Assembly: GCF_036884655.1 (NCBI RefSeq)
Contig: NC_088335.1
Location: forward strand, 49,686,001-49,750,000
DNA from: Musa acuminata AAA Group
Taxonomy: Eukaryota > Streptophyta > Magnoliopsida > Zingiberales > Musaceae
Length of the DNA stretch: 64,000 nucleotides
Reading direction: 5' to 3'
The notes beneath the pieces were generated by a model, which worked only from the letters and a program-made list of their open reading frames with translations, ran no database searches and was not told where the DNA came from. Position numbers and translations under genes: made by a program. Shown in pieces: positions 22,200 through 34,582 of the stretch; the first letter of the stretch is position 1; every line of letters starts with the position of its first letter.

Positions 22200-22912
22200 C
22201 GCGCACCTACAACAACTCCGTTCAATGAACCGTTCGTCGCCCTCGTCTACATGTACAACTGCTTAGCAGCATGTTTTGGCCTGGTTTTAAGTCCTTTTGC
22301 TTGTAAAAATGTAAGTTCGAACAAGTTGCAGCGCTATAGTGCGACAGCTTACCAAACCGAGCAAAACAGCCCCAAAACAGCTCTGTTTTCGCGTGCCATA
22401 GGTTGTTTTCTGCAGCTTACCGCCGCATGCGAAACGTCAGCCGTCTCAACACCCTAAAACCACCCGGGTGGCACCATGGGGGATGGGGCTTCGGTATAGT
22501 GTCGAGCGTTGAACAATATTTCATAAGTTCGCACGTTACCTTGACGGGAACTTGTTGTCGCGCCCGGCACCCGGTGAGCAGCTATTTGTGGACTTGCAGC
22601 TATTTGTCAACCCTCTAAAGTCTTTGTTTTCCTCCTCCCCCTCTTTTCTCTTGTGGACGCAAGGTGCTCGCTGAATTGCTTGTAAAGCTTCCCCTTTTTG
22701 TGAGACATCGAGACTTGTCCGTCGCTCGTTCTTTGAACTAATCAACTTTCTCTTTTACAGATCCTTCAAGACCTGCGAGAGGTTGCAAGTAGGCTGATCT
22801 TTGCGGACGTAAATCACAAGGGCGAAGCGCGACTTAGGCAACGCAAGCTAAGTTCGCGTCTTTGCCGTAAGGGTGCCTCACGACTTAGGCAATTCCAGCT
22901 AAGTCCGTGACA
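22184..22912 (+). repeat. Chromovirus 5' LTR
   Basis: Starts TGTTATGAACGGTCGTCGCG, ends CCAGCTAAGTCCGTGACA, 729 bp. Other family members start TGTCACGAACGG. Contains the ACAGATCCTTCAAGACCTGC block near 22757 also present in the other LTRs of the family. Confidence 0.85.
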
Positions 22913-23665
22913 TTGTAGTATCAGAGCGGGCAACCACTTTGAGCGAGCAGCGAAGAAACTTCGCAACTTTGCCATGGCAAAGCATCGTGGCGAATCAAGC
23001 AAGACGGGGCAAGCCGGACCCTTGCCCCAAGCAGCCACAGGTGGGTTGCAAGTGCACACTCGCTCTCATGCTGTTGGAGGCGCTCAGGAGGAGCGCGACA
23101 GCGAACATGATGAGCGAGAAGTTGGCTGTTCTCTGCGAGCGGAGGAGGCGCAATCTGGAACTCCAACCGGGAAAAAGAGTCATAAGGAGAGACTCACAAC
23201 GACGGAAACCCGCTTCGATGTTTTTGAAGCGAGCTTGGAGGAACTCTACCATAGCCAACGAAGGCTTATTGGGGTAGAAAGCTCGCAAGAAGAAGTGGAG
23301 TCCAGGATCGATAAGGTTAAGGCCCTATTCGACCGATTGTCAGATGCACCAAAGACTTCGTGCAACACCGGAAGTTGTGGCGGAACTCACTTAAAGGGTG
23401 ACCATGCTCACAAGAGCACTAAATACGGGAGGAAGCAATACCCATGTTGCGCCGCCACAAAACTTGAGGGCACCCGAGCCTCATGGTTATAGAGGGGCCA
23501 GTGATGCTAAAGAGCTCGAGAATTTCCTGTTCGACATGGAACAATACTTTCGAGCTACGAGGCCTGATTCTAAAGAAATCAAAGTTTCTATAGCAACAAT
23601 GTATTTGAACGGAGATGCAAAACTTTGGGGGTGAACCCATTGGGAGGAGATCCAATAGGGTCGGT
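22913..23665 (+). mobile_element. Chromovirus leader and gag remnant
   Basis: After the primer-binding site the frame from 22974 reads MAKHRGESSKTGQAG, later TTTETRFDVFEASLEELYHS. A second frame from 23398 gives a retrotransposon gag signature, ASDAKELENFLFDMEQYFRA and VSIATMYLNGDAKLWG, followed by a stop. In the family this is the capsid-forming Gag. Several frame changes and stops break it. Confidence 0.75.
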
Positions 23666-25130
23666 GTCAAGTTGACACATGAGAGGACTTGAAGCGGGAG
23701 TTGAGAAAGATGGAGATCCGACCAATTGGATCTCTAAGGCAGAAAATTTTTTCCGTTTTCACAGAGCCCCAGAAGAATCCAAGGTAGAAGTGGCCTCAAT
23801 CCAGCTCGAGGGAGATGCACTCCAGTGGTACGATTGGTATGAAACTTTCCACGGAGTTCCTTCGTGGGAGTAGTTTAAAAGAGGGCTTCTTGTTCGCTTT
23901 GGCCCATCCGGATATGAGAATGTTGATTGCTAGCTCGTTAAAATTCATCAAACTTCTACAGTGTTAGAATATCAGAGTAGGTTTGAGAGATTGTCAAATC
24001 AAGCTAGAGATTGGTCGGACCAACAACTTCTGGATACATTTATTGAAGGGTTTATTCCAAAGATCCGGTGTGAAGTTAAGGCTCGTTAACCCCGTACTAT
24101 GATAGCTGCGATCTCATTTGCAAATCTACATGAGAAAAAAATTAGCAAGGAAAGATCAACAAGGGGTTTGTATTATGATGAAAAATGAAGTATGGAGCAC
24201 CGATGTAAACAAGGGCAACTTCTGATGATTGAACCAATTGGAGAGGAACCGAAAGCAAAGAATGTGGACTCCGATCATGAAGGTATAAATTCTAATGAAG
24301 ATGTTGGACCTACCATACATATAATGCATGCATTAGCCGACTACTCTAACCCGCAAACTATGGAAGTTGGCGAAACTCTAGAACATCAGCCTGTTATAGT
24401 TTTGATTGATACTGGTAGCACTAACAATTTTATGGACAGTGAGACTGTTGACCGATTGGCCCACCACATTGAAGACTATGATAGATTCGAAGTAAAGATC
24501 GTTGATGGATGGATTTTCACTTGTGATAGCAAAGGTTCAAAGATAAAATTGATTATACAGGGCCAGAAGTTTCATGCAATGATTACTACACTAAAAGACC
24601 GACCCGTTGCTTACACTATCAAAAAGTGGAGACCATACTTGATCAACGGGTTGTGATGCATTGCAGATAATCTATGGCTAGTGCTGAAAGAGAAGCTCCC
24701 CGAGATTGATGCTGCTTAGCCTTGAGGACAAGGCTGATTTGAAGAGGGAGGAACTATTAGGACCCTTTTTCTGGGGTTTTGAATAATATTTATTAAGTAT
24801 GTTTAGTCCAATTGTTTATTGAGTCGGTTTGGTTCAATTAGAGTCAAGTAGAGGTTTATTTAATATTTATTTATTATTAGAGTTCAAGCCCTGATGGACT
24901 CTGGGTGGAACTCTATAAATAGGGATGTAACTGCTTCTTTTTAGTTATCTATGAAAAATACTATTCTGTCTTTTGACAAACTCTAGGAGGCCGATCCCCT
25001 CGAAGCGATCAAGGAGGCCGATCCCCTCGAAGTGATAATCCCTTTCTCTTTTCTTTTTTACGATAAGAGTTTAGGGTCTTATCATTTGGTATCAACGCGA
25101 CGATAAGACCTTTAGGGTCTTATCAACGAC
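23666..25130 (+). mobile_element. Second Gypsy fragment: gag, protease, LTR and leader
   Basis: From about 23690 the frame reads DPTNWISKAENFFRFHR and IQLEGDALQWYDWYE, then FKRGLLVRFGPSGYEN, a gag distinct from the preceding one. From 24192 a 154-codon frame holds an aspartic protease core, VIVLIDTGSTNNFMDSETVD. A purine-rich tract (GAAGAGGGAGGAAC, about 24737) precedes LTR-like sequence (about 24757-25085) with a TATA box (TATAAATAG near 24914). TTGGTATCAACGCG (about 25087), resembling a primer-binding site, follows. The order internal-LTR-PBS suggests a recombined or tandem remnant. Confidence 0.65.
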
Positions 25131-25611
25131 CACAAGAGTTCAAGATCGGCGATTTGGTGTTGGTCAAGCTCCAACCAGCATCACTCCAATTCTTTAGGAA
25201 CAAAGTAAATAAAAGATTGGTGCGCAAGTAAGAAGGGCCCTTCCCAATTATCGATAGGGTGGGCAATGTCTCCTACAAGTTGCAGCTACCGACGTGGTTA
25301 AAAATTCATAATGTTCTTTACGCCAACAACTTGAAAGCCTACCACTCGGATCCGCAAGATGCTTCCCGAAGTGTTCCAACTTGGCTACCCCCCACCACAG
25401 CCTCCTACGAGAAGTGAGTTGAAACCATTTTAGCGAATCGCAAGATAAAGCTACCCATTGGAGCTAAGCATACTGTGTACTTAGTGAAGTGGCGAAAGCT
25501 TCCCCGAACTAAAGCCAGTTGGGAGACTGAAGATGCCCTATGACATGAAGAAGCAATCATCAACTATTAACAAGCATCGACGAGGGCGTCGACAGTTTGA
25601 GTGGGGGAGAA
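25130..25611 (+). mobile_element. Chromovirus integrase C-terminus and chromodomain remnant
   Basis: Reads EFKIGDLVLVKLQPASLQFF, EGPFPIIDRVGNVSYKLQLP, IHNVLYANNLKAYH and then VETILANRKIKLPIGAKHTV with YLVKWRKLP and SWETEDAL. This is the GPY/F module followed by a chromodomain that marks chromoviruses and in active elements guides integration into particular chromatin. Stops (for example after VRK and YEK) show decay. The frame ends just before the 3' LTR. Confidence 0.8.
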
Positions 25612-26402
25612 TGTCACGAACGATCGTCGCGCACTCGCAATAACTCCGTTCAACGAACTGTTCGTCGCTCTCGTCTATATGTACAACTGCTTGGCATCAT
25701 GTTTTAGCTTGGTTTTAAGTCCGTTTGCTTGTAAAAATGTTAGTTCGAATAAGTTGCAACGCTACAGTGTGACCACTCACCGAATCGAGCAAAACAACCC
25801 CAAAACAGCTCAAAACAACTCCATTTTCGTGTGTCATGGGCTGTTTTCTGTAGACCGTTGCCGCACGTGAAATGTTAGTCATCTCAGGACCTTGGAACCA
25901 CCTGGGTGGCAGCATGGGGGATGGAGCTTCGGTATAGTGTCGGGCGTTGAACAATCTTTCGCAAGTTCGCACGTTATCTTGACGGGAACTTGTTGTCGCA
26001 CTCGGCACCCAGTGAGCAATTGTTTGTGGACTTGCAGCTATTCGTTCAACCCTCTAAAGTCCTTGTTTTCCTCCTCTCCCTCTTTTCTCTTGTGCACGCA
26101 AGGTGCTCGCTGAATTTCTTGTAAAGCTTTCCCTTTTCATGAGACGTCGGGACTTGTCTGTCGCTCGTTCTTCGAACTAATCAACTTTCTCTTTTACAGG
26201 TCCTTCGGGACCTACGAGAGGTTGCAAGTGGGCTGATATTTACGGATGCAAATTGCAAGGGCAAAGCGCGACTTAGGCAATACAAGCTAAGTTCGCGTCT
26301 TTGTTGCAAGGGTGCCTCACGATTTAGGCAAAATAAGCTAAGTTCGCGTCTTTGCCGTAAGGGTGCCTCACGACTTAGGCAAGTCCAGCTAAGTCCGTGA
26401 TA
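25612..26402 (+). repeat. Chromovirus 3' LTR
   Basis: Starts TGTCACGAACGATCGTCGCG, ends near AAGTCCGTGATA. It is longer than the 5' LTR because the GACTTAGGCAA...GCTAAGTTCGCGTC block near the end is present in an extra copy (about 26265-26380). Divergence from the 5' LTR is obvious by eye, so the insertion is not recent. Confidence 0.85.
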
Positions 26403-26654
26403 ATCCTCTTTCGTCGGATGCTGCAGATGAGATGTCGCCTTCTCGTTTGAGGCGACAAGGCATCGGCGTCGTCGGCGACTTCTCATCCGCTCAGGGAGAA
26501 GAAACCGAGCAGAAGAAACGAGGCGACGTCGCCTTGATGACGTCACCCTATTTTCGCGGGGAGAAGAAACCTGGCGACGAAATGAGGCAACGTTTCTTCT
26601 CCCCATGCGAGTAGAAGAAATGAGGCGACGTCGCCCTTTTTTTTATTTTTTTAT

Positions 26655-26685
<31 letters not shown>

Positions 26686-27680
26686 CGAGTGATACGCTAG
26701 AACGTATCGCTCGATATACTCGTATCGTATCGAGCTAAGCTCGATACTCCATGATATGAAATTATGAACCTTGCTTTCATGTGCCTTCTCTAATCCCTGT
26801 AAGATAAGGACTTCACAAACTCGAATTTGCATATTGTGATTAAAAAATAAATGGTCTAAATTCCTGTATTTTGTATAGAGATAATAAATCAGTTGTGATT
26901 GCTATTCTGAAAAAACACCATTTTCCTGCTCCAATCCCACGATCTAACATCCTGCACCTGTCCAAGTTTTCTAGTAAACAGAGTTGGCTGATCATAACAA
27001 CATTCAATAGAGATCTTAATGCATTTATACATGCTATTGTATTCTCACAACAGTCCTATTCAACTACTCTAACCTCCCAATACATTTTCTTTTAACCAAG
27101 CATAAAGTAAAACACTATTTGCTATGACTACCAGCTAATTTTGTACCACATCAGCTCAATTCTAGCATGAAACAGAGAAGCATAATTGTGCTTCCTATGC
27201 ATATAAGTGCATCCATGGCATATATACTGGTGCATGCTACCACATGGTGGCATGAGCATGGTTGATGCATGCTAACAGAACACCATAAAGGTCACTGGCA
27301 TGGCGGTAGGCCTACATCATGTAAGCAAATAAAACAGAGAAAGAATAATTGATATACAGACAAATGGGAAGCCATTAAGAATAAACAGATAAGAATATCC
27401 TCATCTTCAAAGAGGTGAGTGTTGGCATGATGACAAAAAACATATAATTACATTAATATTTCTCACCAACAAAATCTGGTTGTGATCTGAGCTTCATAAT
27501 CAATTTTAATAGGCCCAGAAGAAGAGCAGACTCTGATTTATGTGATTTGAAACACATCAAACCTAGAGATCTATGCATATCTTTTATGTTCCAATTTTTG
27601 ATATTTGCTAGTTCATAGCATAAAAAAGTGCGGAATGAATTTACTATAAACAGGACATACAAAGTTTTTTTAGTTCATAC

Positions 27681-29990
27681 CGACTCAAGTCAAGCTTCCT
27701 TTTGCAAATAGCAAAGTCCAACCGGAGAGGAGTGGATATGATTATATCACGGCAATTTTTCAAAATCACCAAATCTGTAGAGCTCCTTAGTCATTAACTG
27801 GATGTAAAATTTCCTCCCCGTAATTCTCTAGTTGGGCAGAGAACAACAGCTTGGACACTATTCTTTAACCCTGGCTAATAACAGTAAGAAAAACTTAAAC
27901 TAATGCAAAGTAAAAGACTGACAAGATGGTAGTCCATGTATAATAATGATACCTTAATCTTCATGAGCATTGGACATAAAAACGCCAATGTCTTGCCAGA
28001 ACCAGTTGCTGCACATGCAAAGCAGTCCCTCTTCTGAAATATGTAAAACCATGATATGTTAGTCCTGAACTATTCAGATAATGATAATATTGTAACAGCA
28101 TAGAGAAATTAGTTCAGCAGTAAAAGAGTAAATTTTCTAAAGTTCAATAAAAGATAGACATAGAGAGAGAATGGGGGAAGGAAAGACAGAGAAGCAAAAT
28201 TTAAGGCATACAGAAAGGAGTACTGGAATAGCCTGCCTCTGAATAGGTGTAGGCTCTCGAAAACCAAGTTCAGAAAAGTTACGCAAAATATATGGTTTGC
28301 AGTTATACCTGCACACAAAATCAAAAATTCAAGAACTTAGAAATTCGGCAAGAAAACTGCAACTGTATAAAAGGATGAACTAAAAAAGAAACATGCTGGA
28401 AATGTGATTTGTTCTATTTGACAACATATAGTCACATAATTATTACTATGAAGTAGTACATTTCAGCGCTATAGGTACCCATATGTAAGGAATTTACAAG
28501 AGCACAAGATACCAAAGACAGAGAAGAGGCCAGATAATCCCCAAAACAATGAAAAATGACAGTATGATATAGCAAGTCCTTGTTATAGATATTATATTGT
28601 TCTTATTTATTATTCCTTACAATATTACTTCTATAGGTACAGAAACATCTTGGATAAACACATCAATTATGGAACCCTGTGCAATAAATTCTGGAAGAAA
28701 ATAAAATGTCAAAATACTGATGATGCAAAAACAAAGAAAAAACATTATTGATTTTGTTTGATCAACCATCTAACACGATGACATTGTCATTCAGCCTCAA
28801 CTCTGGAGGTTACCAAAATGAAGAATCAATCTCTATCGTCAACTAGCAATAGTGATTAGCAGCAGATGAAACGACATTGTCTGTTTTCTTTGCTTTTTTT
28901 GACAGAACTATTAAAGGTAAAACTAAGAACCATTATGTCTCTTTCTTTTGTTTCAAGCTAATAAGATAAAAATTCTACAGTAAGGATGTGAGGATTAAAC
29001 ATCTGAAGACATTGTTCAGTATATTGGTTCAATGGTAGCAAATATTTTATGCAGTAACTGATGGTCATGATAGTCTATGATCATCATGTCTTTAATCCTA
29101 AAGAGCTTAAATAAAGGCAGGACAAAACGATAATGGTTGTGAACCTCCTTAATCAAAGAATAAACAGGAAATGTCGCTGCTGCCTGCATTGCACAAATAT
29201 AGGACACCACAGAGCTTGCCACATGCGATCAGCTCAAGGTCTGGACATGTATTATGATATTGAGATAATATAAACTAAGGATTTGAATTCAGCCAGTAAC
29301 ATGTTCATACTGGCTGGGCTGCTCAGGGGCATGAGTGCATACAGAATATGCTATGCACTGATGCCACTACATAGGCCAGTATGAGAACGTTCAGCATGTA
29401 CCATCAAAAAATTTGTGCCAAAAGCCAAGCAACAGTGTGCTGCAAGTTGATCTCTAAACAAGGATTCTCCATATATGGGATCTCACCTTGAGCTTAGCTC
29501 TGCAAAACTCTCAAGCGGGGGAGGAACACCATGTCCCGAAATGTGAATTCCATACTTCTTACGCAGAATAGAAGCTTTCTGAAGCAGGAAACAAAAATTT
29601 TAAGGTATGAAAACAAAAAAGAATCATTCAACAAAAAATAACAAAACTAGACCAAAATCACCTCAATCTCCTTTTCCACGTCCTTCTTCATCTCAGCAGA
29701 AGTAACCTCCAAATCATTTCTTTCTAGAATAGAGGACAAAGACTCGGAACTCTTGAACACACTGAACCCCTCCACAGCATCTCATACCCCAAATCCCAAA
29801 CAAGATTATGACATGTAAACGAAGCTCGCATCACACAAAAGGTGCGTGTAGGTAAGCCAGAGATGCAACCAGAAGAGTCCTTATCCTTGCGCATTCGCTT
29901 CTTCTCCTTCTTGTTCGCCTTCACCTTCAGCAAGGTGTCCGGCGCTGCATCCGCTATGCCCTCAAGATCATCCGGTTCTTTCTTCGGCTG
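27681..29990 (-). pseudogene. RH57: RH57 N-terminal exon block
   Basis: Exons, each with GT-AG borders: 29870-29990 (PKKEPDDLEGIADAAPDTLL, then a Lys-rich stretch), 29662-29780 (AVEGFSVFKSSESLSSILER), 29487-29578 (KASILRKKYGIHISGHGVPP, then LESFAELSS), 28212-28308 (YILRNFSELGF and the Q motif), 27953-28033 (DCFACAATGSGKTLAFLCPM), 27681-27874 (NSVQAVVLCPTREL, frameshift, FYIQLMTKEL, frameshift, DIIISTPLRLDFAI, KLDLSR). Phases agree between exons up to 27874. The last exon has lost the residues between PTREL and the LMTK block and needs two frame changes, so translation would stop there. Confidence 0.85.
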
Positions 29991-30090
29991 CTGCAACAAA
30001 GAACAAAGATTCAAGGATTAAAGTCAATCCAAACAGGGAATTGGTTCATAGACCAGCACAAATTAACTAAAAATAGACTAAAAAATAGGT

Positions 30091-32444
30091 TAACTGTATA
30101 CAAGTAGTCTTGTCTGACCAAACCATAATTAACTAAAATTAGACTAAAAAAGAGGCATTAATGTTGAAGATTATGAGAATTAAAAAATATGATAATTGGG
30201 ATATTGTCATGAGAATTGCAAAACTGAACAATTTTTATGAACAGCCTACAAGGCTGGTACTTTTATATAAAGAAAATGTGCAGACATTTGTGCTATAAAG
30301 AATCACATAAAATATAGTAAATAATCAATACAAGAAAAGATGAAAGAAAACAACCACAAACAAATGAAACATTTACCAAATTAAATACCTCATCATGAAG
30401 AACTGCAGATGACCAAGAATATAAAATACAACAGTAAACAATTTCAATAGTCAAAATAACCTTAAAGCTTCATCACACAAAATACAGAGCTTAATATATC
30501 ATAAACCTTACCACCATGGGTTTTTATAAATAAAATGGATGATCTCCAATGGAATAGTTTAAATAACTCCATAAAAGAGAGCAAACATATATATAAACCA
30601 TGCTACTCCACATCAAAACCAATACTTTATTTTAGAAGTAAATAACTACAGTGTTATTGGTGCCAAGTCTATGTACTATAAATTTAGACACATAAAAAAC
30701 TGCAAACAATAGATCAATAAACGTATCATGATTAGAGAAGCTACAAGCTCCAATGTCTAAAATCCCCAAGCTAATCTGGATGTCTACCACCTCAAAGCTA
30801 TCAGAGACCAAATTCGCAAACAAGAACCATGAAACAACCTACAATCCTTATAAAACAGGAAATCAGATGCAATTAATATACTAAATCAAGCGTCAAGAAC
30901 AAGGCCGCCCCTAAAACCATTGCAGATCTACCTGATCTAATGGTTTCCACTACAAACAACCAATTCTTATACCCACCATATCCGTCTCTAATCATGATCC
31001 TTGGTGCAGCAGCAGAGCTTGCTATGAAAATCTGTGACCAAAAGAATCTATTCAAAAGAATCCTTGTACCAACACTTCTCTGCACCAAGGATCAAGAATT
31101 TGCGATAGAATGGCCACTATAGGACAGGAAACAAGCGAATGCAAGAGATCACCATCGATGCAACTATAGAAAACCCTCGTTGATCGCCACATTCGTTTTT
31201 AGCCTCTACCAAGGAAGCTAAGCTAATGATGGTGTCTACGGCTAGGTTTTCACCACCATCGAGGAAGCGGTGGTCATGAAATAGACCATAAGAATCTTTA
31301 CCAAAGAATCCCTATACCGAACTATCTTTGGACCAAGGATCAAGAACTTATGATGGAACGATGACAATAAGGATGGAAGCAAGCAAAAGCATGCCATCGT
31401 CATCGAAGACCGATGCAACGAGAGAAAACCCACCTCCGCCTCGTCCATGAAAAATAGACTAAAAATAGACTAAAAAAGAGGCATTAATGTTTTGTCTGAC
31501 CAATAGACTAAAAATAGACTAAAAAATAGACTAAAAAATAGATTAACTGTATACAAGTAGTCTTGTCTGACCAAACCATAATTAATTAAAAATAAACTAA
31601 AAAAGAGGCATTAATGTTGAAGATTATGAGAATTAAAAAATATGATAATTGGGATATTGTCATGAGAATTGTAAAATTGGACAATTTTTATGAACAACCT
31701 ACAAGGCTGGTACTTTTATATAAAGAAAATGTGCAGACATTTGTGCTATAAAGAATCACATAAAATATAGTAAATAATCAATACAAGAAAAGATGAAAGA
31801 AAACAACCACAAACAAATGAAACATTTACCAAATTAAATACCTCATCATGAAGAACTGCAGATGACCAAGAATATAAAATACAACAGTAAACAATTTCAA
31901 TGGTCAAAATAACCTTAAAGCTTCATCACACAAAATACAGAGCTTAATATATCATAAACCTTACCACCATGGGTTTCTATAAATAAAATGGATGATCTCC
32001 AATGGAATAGTTTAAATAACTCCATAAAAGAGAGCAAACATATATATAAACCATGCTACTCCACATCAAAACCAATACTTTATTTTAGAAGTAAATAACT
32101 ACAGTGTTATTGGTGCCAAGTCTTTGTACTATAAATTTAGACACATAAAAAACTGCAAGCAATAGATCAATAAACGTATCATGATTAGAGAAGCTACAAG
32201 CTCCAAGGTCTAAAATCCCCAAGCTAATCTGGATGTCTAACACCTCAAAGCTATCAGGGACCAAATTCGCAAACAAGAACCATGAAACAGCCTACAATCC
32301 TTATAAAACAGGAAATCAGATGCAATTAATATACTAAATCAAGCATCAAGAACAAGGCCGCCCCTAAAACCATTGCAGATCTACCTGATCTAATGGTTTC
32401 CACTACGAACAACCAATGCTTATACCCACCATATCCGTCTCTAA
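30091..32444. repeat. 900-bp direct duplication (30091-30992 and 31544-32444)
   Basis: TAACTGTATACAAGTAGTC through ACCCACCATATCCGTCTCTAA occurs twice at an offset of about 1.45 kb with few differences. The 0.55 kb between the copies (30993-31543) is different, contains GACCAAGGATCAAGAA twice in variant form, and has repeated AAAAATAGACTAA words at its right end. No gene is recognised inside. The right end of each copy is the exon-like segment described under the leader repeats. Confidence 0.9.
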
Positions 32445-34560
32445 AACAAGATTCCCAGCGTTAGATCGATCAAAAAATAAACACAAAAAAGAAGAGAATG
32501 ATATCGATCTGAAAAAAGAATAGATATCTGTCTAACGGATTGCTTGATCAAAGACACACCGATCCATAATTTAGTAGAGAACACACTTGTAAATTTCTTC
32601 AAATCGACTCGAAAATATCGAAATAGTAGACACAGGACTCGATCGATCCACTCAGGTACACGATCAGCAACCAGATAAACGAAGAAAACATGAAAATAGA
32701 CAAAGATCTCCAGAAATCAAGGAATCATATGAGATTAAGGTTTTACCCTTCCGAAGCGGTCCCCTCTTTTCTCGGAGACAAAGGAGAGAGGTGATAGAAA
32801 TGCAAGAACGGGATGACAGAGAGGTCCTCTCGCGTATTAAATGGCAGTGATTCCTCTTTTTTCTTAGGGTGCATACAAAGGGAAAACTCAGAGGGAAGTA
32901 ACAAAAAGTTCAAGAAAGATTGAAAACTCAGAGGGAAAAATAGGGTAATTCAGAATTTGATAATTTTAGGGTTTAGGGGAAAATATAGTTGTTAGATTCA
33001 TGAATCCATATTCGTCAAGCCAACCAAAAGTCTTATATACGATGATGTATTGACATGTATAACATATCAGATGACAGATGTAACAGAATTAGTAATGAAA
33101 ATGCATTATGGAATAAAAATGCAAATCAATTATTGCTTCTATTACTTAAAAAGAGATTACTAAAATAATATCATGTGATAAAAACCTATGTATAACATTC
33201 CATAAAAAAAAAATGAAAGGAGACTAAACTAAATTGCACAAGAATATTCACTTAAGCATTAGAACTACGAAAGTCCAATAAGCTTCAATCAAAACAATGC
33301 TTACCTGAATAAATATCACATTCATTTACTGGCTGTGGTCGGTGCCCTCCTTGGCTTGCCATAAATAACTTCCCACACTCACTAAACTGATCATAATATT
33401 ACAAACAGATTAGCTGGATTTATCAAACACTAATGAATAAACTTTCTCAGCCACTTATCGGCAACCAATCCAATTATCTCTTCTTCATCCATAAGAAGCA
33501 CCTGAAACCATTGCAGATCTACCAGATCTAATGGTTTCCACTACAAACAACCAATACTTATACCCACCATATCCGTCTCTAAAACAAGATTCCCAGCGCT
33601 AGATCGATCAAAAAATAAACACGAAAAAGAAGAGAATGATACCGATCTGAAAACAAGAACAGATATCTGTCTAACGGATTGCTTGATCAAAGACACACCG
33701 ATCCATGATTTAGTAGAGAACACACTTGTAAATGTCTTCAAATCGACTCGAAAATAGCAAAATAATAGACACAGGACTCGATCGATACGCTCAGGTACAC
33801 GATCAGCAACTAGATAAACGAAGAAAACATGAAAAATAGACAAAGATCTCCAGAAATCAAGGAAGAATTCATATGAGATTAAGGTTTTACCCTTCCGAAG
33901 CGGCACCCTCTTTTCTCGGAGACAAAGGAGAGAGGCGACAGAAACGCAAGAACGGGATGACAGAGAGGTCCTCTCGCGTATTAAATGAGTGATTCATCTT
34001 TTTCTTAGGGTGCAGACAAAGGTCCGTAAAGAAAATCAAGCATATAGAACAAGGCCACCCCTAAAACCATTGCAGATCTACCTGATCTAACAGTTTTCAT
34101 GACAAACAACCAACCCTTATACCCACCATATCCGTCTCTAAAACAATATTCCCAGCGCTAGGTCGATCAAAAAATGAACACGAAAAAGACGAGAATGATA
34201 CCGATCTGGAAACAAGAACAGATATCTGTCTAACGGATTGCTTAATCAAAGATCATACCGATCCATAATTTAGTAGAGAACACACTTGAAAATATCTTTA
34301 AAGCGACTCGAAAATAGCGAAATGGAAGACACAGGACCCGATCAATCCGGTCAGATACACAATCATCAATCAGATAAACGAAGAAAACATGAAAATAGAC
34401 AAAGATCTCTAGAAATCAAGGAAGAATTCACATGATATTAAGGTTTTACCCTTCCGAAGCGGCTCCCTCTTTTCTCGGAGACAAAGCAGAGAGGCGACAA
34501 GGAGTGGCTGAGAGTGGTCCTCTCGCGTATTAAATGGCACCGAAGAGAACGAAGACAGAG
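32345..34560 (-). repeat. Three copies of a leader exon plus first-intron unit
   Basis: Units of about 500-560 bp at roughly 32345-32865, 33500-34010 and 34040-34530. Read on the minus strand each has TTAATACGCGAGAGGACC, a pyrimidine-rich leader with CTTTGTCTCCGAGAAAAGAGG, a donor (CGGAAGG|GTAAAACC), an intron of about 430 bp with conserved text, an acceptor (TTGTTTTAG) and an exon starting AGACGGATATGGTGGGTATA. A fourth partial copy (exon part only) lies at 30920-30992. This layout is typical of a transcribed 5' untranslated exon with a long leader intron. The downstream gene on this strand is the RH57 pseudogene, so it may be its amplified 5' region, but that is inferred from position. Confidence 0.6.
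32866..33499. other. Spacer between leader copies
   Basis: AT-rich. Contains a short duplicated phrase (AAAACTCAGAGGGAA near 32883 and 32925). No gene recognised. Confidence 0.4.
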
Positions 34561-34582
34561 AACAAACGAGGCGTTTCAAGAA

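Larger units (their letters stand above)
22184..26402 (+). mobile_element. Chromovirus (Ty3/Gypsy) LTR retrotransposon, degenerate, containing a second element
   Basis: 5' LTR 22184-22912, primer-binding site at about 22915 (GTATCAGAGCGG, complementary to initiator-Met tRNA), gag-like region to about 23665, then sequence of another Gypsy element, then the element's own 3' pol end with chromodomain (about 25130-25600) and 3' LTR 25612-26402. Reverse transcriptase, RNase H and integrase core are absent. Stops are frequent. A clear 5-bp target duplication is not visible. Inactive. Confidence 0.85.
21905..26773. mobile_element. hAT-like non-autonomous element interrupted by a chromovirus
   Basis: Left end CAAGGAGTTTAATTTCG at 21905, right end ATGAAATTATGAACCTTG ending at 26773. 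The flanking 8-mers CTTCAATG and CTTTCATG match at 6 of 8 positions, as expected for an old hAT target-site duplication. The element's own sequence is 21905-22183 plus about 26403-26773 (some 650 bp), close in size to the intact one at 53.1 kb. The right part has GGCGACGTCGCC words and a TATATA run as in that element. No transposase. Confidence 0.7.
18006..29990 (-). pseudogene. RH57: RH57/ROK1/DDX52-type DEAD-box RNA helicase, disrupted
   Basis: Minus-strand exons match the plant RH57 family (ROK1/DDX52), nucleolar ATP-dependent helicases of small-subunit rRNA processing. N-terminal exons lie at 27681-29990, motif II and following exons at 21383-21747 and again at 18932-19296, and C-terminal exons at 20462-20628 and 18006-18172. 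Intact: Q-motif region (EPTPIQRQAIP), motif I (ATGSGKT), motif II (VLDEADKLFE). Damaged: motif Ia exon (frameshifts, loss of residues after PTREL), motif III (expected SAT, read SVS after a frameshift). Absent: exons for motifs IV-VI. A nested transposon of about 4.9 kb separates the halves. No first exon with a start codon was identified. The family assignment is strong and non-functionality is well supported. Confidence 0.85.

Noticed and set aside
30873..31088. Minus-strand frame reading RDGYGGYKNWLFVVETIRSG
   Set aside because: It overlaps the exon piece of the repeated leader unit. The reading frame is not maintained upstream in other copies and no family is recognised, so it is more likely untranslated leader.
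33541..33906. 121-residue minus-strand frame in a leader unit
   Set aside because: It spans the predicted leader intron from donor to acceptor, is hydrophobic from T-rich DNA, and is broken in the other two copies.
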